Source: Mycobacterium heckeshornense (lineage in GTDB: Bacteria > Actinomycetota > Actinomycetes > Mycobacteriales > Mycobacteriaceae). From it: a DNA stretch of 64,000 nucleotides. The stretch covers positions 3,100,001-3,164,000 of the forward strand of contig NZ_AP024237.1 in the NCBI RefSeq assembly GCF_016592155.1, given 5' to 3'. This document shows, piece after piece, positions 58,435-64,000 of the stretch. The stretch's first letter is position 1, and each line of letters begins with the position of its first letter. The notes under the pieces are model-generated. The model saw only the letters and a list, made by a program, of their open reading frames with translations. It did not search any database and was not told the origin of the DNA. The position numbers and the translations under genes are program-made.

Positions 58435-58764
58435 TCAGTCGTTGGTCAGGCGCTCCGGGTCACCGGTGTCCTGCTCGACGTCGTCGTCGTCGCGGGCGGC
58501 CTCCTCTGCTTCGATACGGTCCCGAATCGCCAGCTTCATCCAGGTGGTGACCACGCCCGGCGCGATTTCGAGGTCGACCGTGTCGTCGGTGATCCCGGTG
58601 ACCGTGGCCTGCAGCCCGGATGTGGTGTGCACCCGGTCGCCGATGCGCAGCGACTCGTGCAAGTCGATGGTGGCTTGCATCGCACGCTTCTGTCGCCGCG
58701 ACGCGAAGAACATGAACGCTGCCAGCAGGACAAGCAGCGGCACGAAAACGACCAGTTGATTCAT
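58435..58764 (-). CDS. yajC: Preprotein translocase accessory protein YajC
   Basis: A 109-residue protein: one N-terminal helix (LVVFVPLLVLLAAFMFFASRRQKRA) and a cytoplasmic domain with HESLRIGDRVHTTSGLQATVTGITDDTVDLEIAPGVVTTW, the YajC signature, then an acidic tail (EEAARDDDDVEQD). It associates with SecDF. ATG at 58764; frame open to 58821 is not needed. First gene of yajC-secD-secF in this locus. Confidence 0.93.
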   Translation of the reverse strand: MNQLVVFVPLLVLLAAFMFFASRRQKRAMQATIDLHESLRIGDRVHTTSGLQATVTGITDDTVDLEIAPGVVTTWMKLAIRDRIEAEEAARDDDDVEQDTGDPERLTND

Positions 58765-58829
58765 GACGGCCAGTCTGCCATCGCGCCCAGCCCTTGACGC
58801 GGCGGTGCGGCAGTGGGACAACGGGCGAT

Positions 58830-59969
58830 ATGGCCCGCATTGTCGACTCCGACCAGCACCTCTACGAGAGCCGGTCCCTGTGGGCCGACCACATCGATCC
58901 GTCCGCCCGCGACGAAGCGCTGAGCCTGGTCGACGACGAACGCGGCTATACCTGGTTGAGCTGGCGAGGCGCTCCCCTGGCGCTGGCCGACGTCCACCTC
59001 CCCGGCGACACCGCGTCCTGCGGGGCCCACCGCAACCGCTACCGGGCCGGCAAACCGCCGTCCTATCGCTACGACGAGGTGTTGCCGGCCTCCTACTGGC
59101 GCCCCGAGGCTCGCGTTCGCTGGCTCGACGACGTCGGTCTCGACGAAGCCGTCGTGTTTCCGAACTACGGCTTGCTGTGGGAGCGGCGCCTGTCCTCGTC
59201 GCTGGCCGCGGTCACCGCGAACATGACGGCGTGGAATCGGTGGTGCGCCGCGGTGCAGGCCGAGGGCCGGGGCCGACTTCACCCGGTCGCTCATCTGACG
59301 CTGCGCGACCCGCAGTGGCTAAAGACCGAACTGGCGCGACTCGCCGGGGCCGGGGTCAGGCTGGCCATGATCGGCGCGGGATCGGTCGACGGGCGCGCAT
59401 TGTCGCATCCCGACCATGACCGGATCTGGTCGGCGTTCGTCGACCATGGCATCACCCCGGTGTTCCACGTCGCCGATCAGGTGCGGGTCTTCGACGATTG
59501 CTGGTATCCCGGCGACCAGTCCGGCGATCTGGTCCCCGCGACCGAAGCGGTGTTCCTCTGGGTGCCACCGGCGCTGGCGTTGACCGATTTGATCTTGCAC
59601 GGCGTGTTCGAGCGCCATCCGCGGCTTCGTTTCGGCGTGGTCGAGCTCAGCTCGGCGTGGGTGCCCCAGTTTTTGTTGCTGCTGGACGGCGCGTCGGACT
59701 TCACCACCAGGCTCAACGGCAGGCCGGTGGCGACGCTGTCACGGCGGCCCAGCGAATACTTCCTCGAGCATGTCCGGGTGTCCTCGTTTTCCTACGAGGA
59801 CCCTAAGCAGCTGACCGACAAGACCGGCGACGTGTTCATGTTCTGCAGCGACTACCCGCACTCCGAGGGGACCGCGACACCGCTCGATGACTACCGCCGG
59901 ATGGGCTGCGAGGAGCCGGCGATGCCCGGACTGTTTCACGACAACGTCGACACGCTGCTTCATCATTGA
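58830..59969 (+). CDS. Amidohydrolase 2 family protein
   Basis: A 379-residue TIM-barrel metal hydrolase or decarboxylase: IVDSDQHLYESRSLW near the start (HxH reduced to DQH), VFPNYGLLWERR, HPVAHLTLRDPQWLK, HGITPVFHVADQVRV, LILHGVFERHPRLRFGVVELSSAWVPQFL and FCSDYPHSEGTATPL with the metal Asp. Resembles ACMSD-like aromatic-acid decarboxylases and fused domain proteins. Substrate unknown. ATG at 58830 starts with MARIVDSD. It is absent from this spot in M. tuberculosis and is followed four bases later by a nitroreductase. Confidence 0.9.
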   Translation: MARIVDSDQHLYESRSLWADHIDPSARDEALSLVDDERGYTWLSWRGAPLALADVHLPGDTASCGAHRNRYRAGKPPSYRYDEVLPASYWRPEARVRWLDDVGLDEAVVFPNYGLLWERRLSSSLAAVTANMTAWNRWCAAVQAEGRGRLHPVAHLTLRDPQWLKTELARLAGAGVRLAMIGAGSVDGRALSHPDHDRIWSAFVDHGITPVFHVADQVRVFDDCWYPGDQSGDLVPATEAVFLWVPPALALTDLILHGVFERHPRLRFGVVELSSAWVPQFLLLLDGASDFTTRLNGRPVATLSRRPSEYFLEHVRVSSFSYEDPKQLTDKTGDVFMFCSDYPHSEGTATPLDDYRRMGCEEPAMPGLFHDNVDTLLHH

Positions 59970-59973
59970 GCGG

Positions 59974-60660
59974 ATGGAGCTGACCGAGGCGTTGCGCACC
60001 ACCGGTGCGATCCGCGACTTCACCGAACAGCCCGTCGACGACGGCGTGCTGGCCCGCGTGCTCGACACGGCCCGGTTTGCGCCCAGCGGCGGCAACGCTC
60101 AGGCCTGGCGGGTGGTGGTCGTCCGGGATCCCGCGACACGTCGCCGGCTTGGCGACCTCTACCGGCAGGGCATGACCGAATACGCGGCGATGGCCGCGGC
60201 CGGGCTTCGGCCCTGGGCGCCGACCAACGACCGCGACGCGGAGGCCCGTGCCCTGGCGGCCGCTCCCGGCGGCGACGGCACCGCCGCGGGCGGCTTCGCC
60301 CAGTGGTTCGACCGGGCGCCGGTGCTGCTGGCGGTGTTCGTCGACCTGTCGTTGCTGGCGGCCATGGACCGCGACGCGGCCCGGTATTCGTTTGCCGGCG
60401 GCGCGTCGATCTACCCGTTTACCTGGAACATTCTGCTGGCCGCCCGCGACCAAGGCCTGGGCGGTGTGATCACCACCATCCTGATCCGCGCCGAAGGCGA
60501 CGTGAAGACGTTGCTGGGCGCGCGCGACCCGCTGGCGCTGGCGGCGGTGATCGCGCTGGGGTACCCGGTCCGCCAGCCGCGTCGGCTCAGCCGCGCCCCG
60601 GTCAGCGCCTTCGCCACCGTGGACTCGGTCGACGGCCCGGTGTTCGGGGCTAGCGGCTAG
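59974..60660 (+). CDS. Nitroreductase-family flavoprotein
   Basis: A 228-residue FMN-binding protein: ELTEALRTTGAIRDFTEQPVDDGVLARVLDTARFAPSGGNAQAWRVVVVRDP is the standard N-terminus, with FMN residues in the R...SGGN...W set. ASIYPFTWNILLAARDQGLGGVITTIL and ALAAVIALGYPV close the fold. Length is typical. Starts four bases after the amidohydrolase stop on the same strand, so the two are co-transcribed and may act on one aromatic compound (inference). Confidence 0.92.
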   Translation: MELTEALRTTGAIRDFTEQPVDDGVLARVLDTARFAPSGGNAQAWRVVVVRDPATRRRLGDLYRQGMTEYAAMAAAGLRPWAPTNDRDAEARALAAAPGGDGTAAGGFAQWFDRAPVLLAVFVDLSLLAAMDRDAARYSFAGGASIYPFTWNILLAARDQGLGGVITTILIRAEGDVKTLLGARDPLALAAVIALGYPVRQPRRLSRAPVSAFATVDSVDGPVFGASG

Positions 60661-60704
60661 CGAGTGGCTAAGGTAGCGAGCCAAGAACAGCAGGGAGGCA
60701 TGCA

Positions 60705-61097
60705 GTGCACAAGTTTGTCCGCCGGTTAGCGGCTGTCGTCGTAATGGGAATGGCGCCCCTGGCTTTGATGACCGTCGCCAGGCCGGCAGTAAGTTCCGCG
60801 CAGTGCACGAACGGCCAGTGGTGGGACCCGAAGGCCAACATGTGCCGGCCAGCCGATGCGCCGCTGGCCCTGCAGTGCGACCCGGGCCAGTGGTGGGACC
60901 CCACCGGCGACGTCTGCCGACCGCTGGGTGTCGGGCCGCAGCCACTGGACTGCGGAACCGGCCAGTGGTGGGACCCCACGGCCAACGTCTGCCGGCCGCT
61001 GGGGATGGCGGCGCAACCGCTGGCATGCGACAACGGCTGGTGGTGGGACCCGACGTCCAACGCCTGCCGGCCACCGCTGGTACCCGCGACCGGGTAG
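60705..61097 (+). CDS. Secreted protein of four QWWDP-type Cys repeats
   Basis: A 130-residue exported protein. Signal peptide FVRRLAAVVVMGMAPLALMTVARPAVSSA, cleavage likely after SSA. The mature 98 residues consist of four tandem repeats of about 24 residues, each C..GQWWDPxxNxCRP: CTNGQWWDPKANMCRP, CDPGQWWDPTGDVCRP, CGTGQWWDPTANVCRP and CDNGWWWDPTSNACRP. One Cys pair per repeat suggests four disulfide-closed loops. I know related single-unit proteins in mycobacteria but no function. GTG at 60705 follows AGGGAGG by about ten bases. Confidence 0.92.
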   Translation: MHKFVRRLAAVVVMGMAPLALMTVARPAVSSAQCTNGQWWDPKANMCRPADAPLALQCDPGQWWDPTGDVCRPLGVGPQPLDCGTGQWWDPTANVCRPLGMAAQPLACDNGWWWDPTSNACRPPLVPATG

Positions 61098-61185
61098 CCC
61101 GCGAACCGGGTTCCCGTCGCCGTCGGGCCGCCGCGGATAGGCTCGAACCACCCCGCGACCCGGACCCGCCCGTGAGGAGACCGAC

Positions 61186-62526
61186 GTGCCCGTCCTCAAC
61201 CAGAGTCGCCGGCTCCTCACCGACATCCCGGGCCCGGCCTCGCGGGAACTGGCCGCGCGTCGGACCGCCGCGGTGGCCCGCGGGGTCGGCAGCGCCATGC
61301 CGGTCTATGCGGTGCGCGCAGGCGGCGGCATCGTCGAGGACGTCGACGGCAATCGGCTGATCGACCTCGGCTCGGGGATCGCGGTCACCACGATCGGCAA
61401 CGCCGCGCCGCGGGTCGTGGAGGCGGTCCGCGCGCAGGTCGCCGAGTTCACCCACACCTGCTTCATGGTCACCCCGTACGAGAACTACGTCGCGGTTGCC
61501 GAGCAGCTCAACCGGTTGACCCCGGGCGCGGGCGACAAGCGCTCGGCACTGTTCAACTCCGGCGCCGAGGCCGTCGAGAACGCCATCAAGATCGCCCGCT
61601 GCTATACCCGCAAACCGGCGGTGGTGGCGTTCGACCACGCCTATCACGGCCGCACCAACCTGGCGATGGCGCTGACCGCCAAATCCATGCCGTACAAAAG
61701 CGGTTTCGGGCCGTTTGCGCCGGAGATCTACCGGGCTCCGCTGTCGTACCCGTTTCGCGACCGCCTGCTCGACGAAAAGCTGGCCACCGACGGCGAGCTG
61801 GCCGCCCAGCGTGCGATCCGCTACATCGACCAGCAGGTCGGCGTCGGCAACGTCGCGGCGCTGCTGATCGAACCGATCCAGGGTGAAGGCGGTTTCATCG
61901 TCCCGGCCCCGGGATTTCTGCCGACTTTGCGCCTGTGGTGCCAGCGGAACAACGTGGTCTTCATCGCCGACGAGATCCAGACCGGATTCGCGCGCACCGG
62001 GGCGATGTTCGCCTGCGAGCACGAGGGCATCGAGCCCGACCTGACCTGTGTCGCCAAGGGCATTGCCGGCGGGCTGCCGCTCTCGGCGGTGACCGGACGC
62101 GCCGACGTGATGGACGCCGCCCCTCCCGGCGGCCTGGGCGGCACCTTCGGCGGCAACCCGGTCAGCTGTGCGGCGGCACTGGCCGCCATCGCGACCATCG
62201 AGAGCGACGGGCTGGTCGAGCGGGCGCGGCGGATCGGCGGGCTGATGAGCGAGCGGCTGCTGGCGTTGCAGCGCGACGACGACCGCATCGGCGATGTCCG
62301 CGGGCGGGGCGCCATGATGGCCATCGAGCTGGTGAAAGCCGGCGGCGCCGACCCGGATCCCGAGCTGACCGAGGCGCTCGCGGCCGCCGCGCGCGCCGCC
62401 GGAGTGATCGTGTTGACCGCCGGCACCTTCGACAACGTGGTGCGGCTGCTGCCGCCGCTGACCATCAGCGACGAGCTGCTGACCGAAGCGCTGGACGTCA
62501 TCGCAGAGCTGCTCGCGAAGCTCTGA
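61186..62526 (+). CDS. gabT: 4-aminobutyrate aminotransferase
   Basis: A 446-residue class III PLP aminotransferase turning 4-aminobutyrate plus 2-oxoglutarate into succinate semialdehyde and glutamate. Motifs: GSGIAVTTIGNAAPRVVEAV, NSGAEAVENAIKIARCYT (PLP phosphate), FDHAYHGRTNLAMALTAK, EPIQGEGGFIVP, IADEIQTGFARTG (Asp to pyridine N) and CVAKGIAGGLPLSAVTGR (Schiff-base Lys). GTG at 61186 with GAGGAG nine bases upstream. Syntenic with Rv2589 by recall. Confidence 0.94.
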   Translation: MPVLNQSRRLLTDIPGPASRELAARRTAAVARGVGSAMPVYAVRAGGGIVEDVDGNRLIDLGSGIAVTTIGNAAPRVVEAVRAQVAEFTHTCFMVTPYENYVAVAEQLNRLTPGAGDKRSALFNSGAEAVENAIKIARCYTRKPAVVAFDHAYHGRTNLAMALTAKSMPYKSGFGPFAPEIYRAPLSYPFRDRLLDEKLATDGELAAQRAIRYIDQQVGVGNVAALLIEPIQGEGGFIVPAPGFLPTLRLWCQRNNVVFIADEIQTGFARTGAMFACEHEGIEPDLTCVAKGIAGGLPLSAVTGRADVMDAAPPGGLGGTFGGNPVSCAAALAAIATIESDGLVERARRIGGLMSERLLALQRDDDRIGDVRGRGAMMAIELVKAGGADPDPELTEALAAAARAAGVIVLTAGTFDNVVRLLPPLTISDELLTEALDVIAELLAKL

Positions 62527-62533
62527 CCTGTCT

Positions 62534-63352
62534 TCATGCAATCGGCGCCAGCTCCACCACGCTCCCCGCGATCAGGTCGGCGTCCAACAGCAGCGGCGCT
62601 ACCCGGCCGGTACCTGCCACTACGGCCGCGCGGGCATTCGGCATGGTGGCGCAGGCAGCCTCGGCCTCGCGCGGCGGCCAGCCCTCATCGTCGTCGCGGG
62701 CGGCCAGCATCAGTGTGGGCGCGACGATATCCTGCAGGCGGTCGGCAAGGCTTGGCCGGTGCAGCATCATCGAGCGCATGGCGTGCAGCATCCCACGCCG
62801 GTCGGCCATGCGGAATGCGTCGATAACGATGGCCGCTTGATCCGGTTGGGTGGCGACAGCTTCCGGGCCCAACAGGTTGCTCGACAGCGCGCTGCACAGG
62901 AACGATGTCGGGCCGGCCAACCGGTACAGGACGACCAGCGGCCATGCCTTGGTCCAGCGAAACCGGGGACCGAGCGCCGGAACCGGGGTGCCGATCGTTG
63001 TCAGCGTGCGAATGCGCCGCGGCCGGGTCGCGGCCAGCAGGATCCCAACGTGTCCACCCCATGCGTTGCCGACCCAGTCAACCGGTTCGTCGATGCCGAG
63101 CCGGTCCAGGGCTTCCACAGCCGCGTGCGTGCACTCGTCGAAGGTGAAGTCGCGGGTGACGGGGTCGCTTTTACCATGAGACGGCCCGTCGATCGCGATC
63201 ACGGTGCGATGCCCGGCCAGCGCGTCGAACACCGCGCCCCAGGACCGTGAGTCGACGAACAGGCTGTGCCACAACACCGCGGTGGGCCCTGCGCCACCGC
63301 GCCGCACATGAAGACGTCCCAGGCTCGTGCTGACAAATTGGGTATCGGCCAT
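62534..63352 (-). CDS. Alpha/beta hydrolase
   Basis: A 272-residue alpha/beta-hydrolase. VLWHSLFVDSRSWGAVFDALAG is the oxyanion region, IAIDGPSHGKSD follows, and the nucleophile elbow reads WVGNAWGGHVGIL (GNAWGG, with Asn where Ser usually stands; the acid in LMLAARDDDEGWP). The G-N-A-W-G-G elbow is uncommon and may make it a lyase-like or haloperoxidase-like member. ATG at 63352; divergent from a MarR regulator across 65 bases with an inverted repeat. Not in this place in M. tuberculosis as recalled. Confidence 0.87.
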   Translation of the reverse strand: MADTQFVSTSLGRLHVRRGGAGPTAVLWHSLFVDSRSWGAVFDALAGHRTVIAIDGPSHGKSDPVTRDFTFDECTHAAVEALDRLGIDEPVDWVGNAWGGHVGILLAATRPRRIRTLTTIGTPVPALGPRFRWTKAWPLVVLYRLAGPTSFLCSALSSNLLGPEAVATQPDQAAIVIDAFRMADRRGMLHAMRSMMLHRPSLADRLQDIVAPTLMLAARDDDEGWPPREAEAACATMPNARAAVVAGTGRVAPLLLDADLIAGSVVELAPIA

Positions 63353-63373
63353 ATGACCAACCTCCGTGATTTG

Positions 63374-63388
63374 CTTCGGAGCCCGAAG
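63374..63388. promoter_or_regulatory. Candidate MarR operator
   Basis: CTTCGG (63374-63379) and CCGAAG (63383-63388) form a 15-bp inverted repeat with spacer AGC, between the hydrolase and MarR genes. A -10-like TAGTAT near 63400 points toward marR. Outer TTGC/GCAA also frames the site. Confidence 0.5.
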
Positions 63389-63417
63389 TTTCGGCAACCG
63401 TAGTATTCTCTGGGCGC

Positions 63418-63882
63418 ATGGCAGAGTCAAGCGATCTGCCGACGGACCGACAGGCAGTTGGCCAATTGCTGGTGCGATTGTTGCGACGCTTTCGCCAGGA
63501 TTTGGCCGCGCCGCGCGCTGAGCGGGGCTATGGCGACGTCCGCGATCCCCACCTGCAGGTTTTCGGCAACATTCGCACCGGTGGGGTACGTCTGACAGAG
63601 CTCGCCGCCCGAGCCCAGCTGAGCCTCGCTGCGACGTCGGAGTTGGTGAACGATCTGGCCGCACTGGGCTATCTGACCCGCCGTCCCGACCCGGCTGACG
63701 GACGGGCGAAGCTGATCGATCTGACCGACCGCGGAAGACACTTGATGGCCGACGCCGGTGACCGGGTGGCCGATATCGAGGCGCGGTGGTCGAAGTTGGT
63801 GGGAGCCAACGACTTTGCCCACATGTGCGCGACCATGCAGCGGCTGCTCGACGCGCTCGACCCCGACGACGCCCGGCGCTAG
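63418..63882 (+). CDS. MarR-family transcriptional regulator
   Basis: A 154-residue winged-helix repressor. An N-terminal helix (QAVGQLLVRLLRRFRQDLA) is followed by DPHLQVFGNIRTGGVRLTELAARAQLSLAATSELVNDLAALGYLTRRPDPADGRAKLIDLTDRGRHLMADA, which contains the DxR wing motif (DPADGRAK). These dimers repress a neighbouring gene until a phenolic or other ligand binds; the divergent alpha/beta hydrolase is the probable target. ATG at 63418. The 118 bases that follow to the window end hold nothing I can assign. Confidence 0.92.
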   Translation: MAESSDLPTDRQAVGQLLVRLLRRFRQDLAAPRAERGYGDVRDPHLQVFGNIRTGGVRLTELAARAQLSLAATSELVNDLAALGYLTRRPDPADGRAKLIDLTDRGRHLMADAGDRVADIEARWSKLVGANDFAHMCATMQRLLDALDPDDARR

Positions 63883-64000
63883 TGCCGACACCCTTGGTCG
63901 ATGACCGGACGAATCAAGCCACCGATGGCGCCGATTCATAACGGCTGCTGCGGTTTGCCAGGTTACGACACCGCACAGTCGGCGCGCCCGAGTCGGGACA

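Noticed and set aside
59836-62541. 901-residue minus-strand ORF across the nitroreductase, QWWDP and gabT genes
   Set aside because: It spans several well-supported plus-strand genes and its composition is that of a GC-driven open antisense frame.

Overview
The window is a high-GC actinobacterial chromosome segment that I read as a slow-growing Mycobacterium outside the M. tuberculosis complex. The genes from about 16.4 kb onward follow the order I remember from M. tuberculosis H37Rv between Rv2551c and Rv2589 (prepilin peptidase, aroE, mltG, ruvX, alaS, Rv2556c, Rv2557/Rv2558, rarA; Rv2567-Rv2569c; aspS, Rv2573-Rv2578c, hisS, Rv2581c, ppiB, relA, apt, Rv2585c, secF, secD, yajC, gabT). That assignment rests on recalled protein similarity and gene order, not on a search.

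Region 1 (1-16.3 kb) is a complete type I-G (formerly I-U) CRISPR-Cas locus. A 56-repeat array (320-5647) lies downstream of cas2. The cas operon runs on the minus strand in the order csb1 (Cas7), csb2 (Cas5-Cas6), cas3, a Cas8-like subunit, cas4-cas1 and cas2, and most junctions are 4-base stop/start overlaps. Two insertion sequences have damaged the locus. An IS3-family element with a frameshifted transposase sits inside the array. An intact IS1380-family element has cut what was a single cas4-cas1 fusion gene at a 5-bp target (CTTAG); removing the element and one target copy restores a continuous 557-residue frame.

Region 2 (16.4-35.4 kb) holds the aroE-alaS block, a tandem pair of paralogues with duplicated promoters, rarA, two short-chain dehydrogenases, an ATP-grasp/transglutaminase/zinc-peptidase operon that looks like a peptide-ligation or peptide-tagging system, and a DUF1501/DUF1800 pair.

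Region 3 (35.5-50.7 kb) holds a secreted resuscitation-promoting factor with an apparently leaderless promoter, aspS, a radical SAM protein, an inserted aldolase/DHDPS-family/XRE-cupin module, a Tat-exported purple acid phosphatase, hisS, ppiB, and a small accessory module (HTH regulator, seven-helix membrane protein, small secreted Cys protein) whose two promoters share one operator motif.

Region 4 (50.8-64 kb) holds the relA-apt-lipoprotein-secF-secD-yajC block, an inserted amidohydrolase/nitroreductase pair, a secreted protein made of four QWWDP repeats, gabT, and a divergent alpha/beta-hydrolase/MarR pair.
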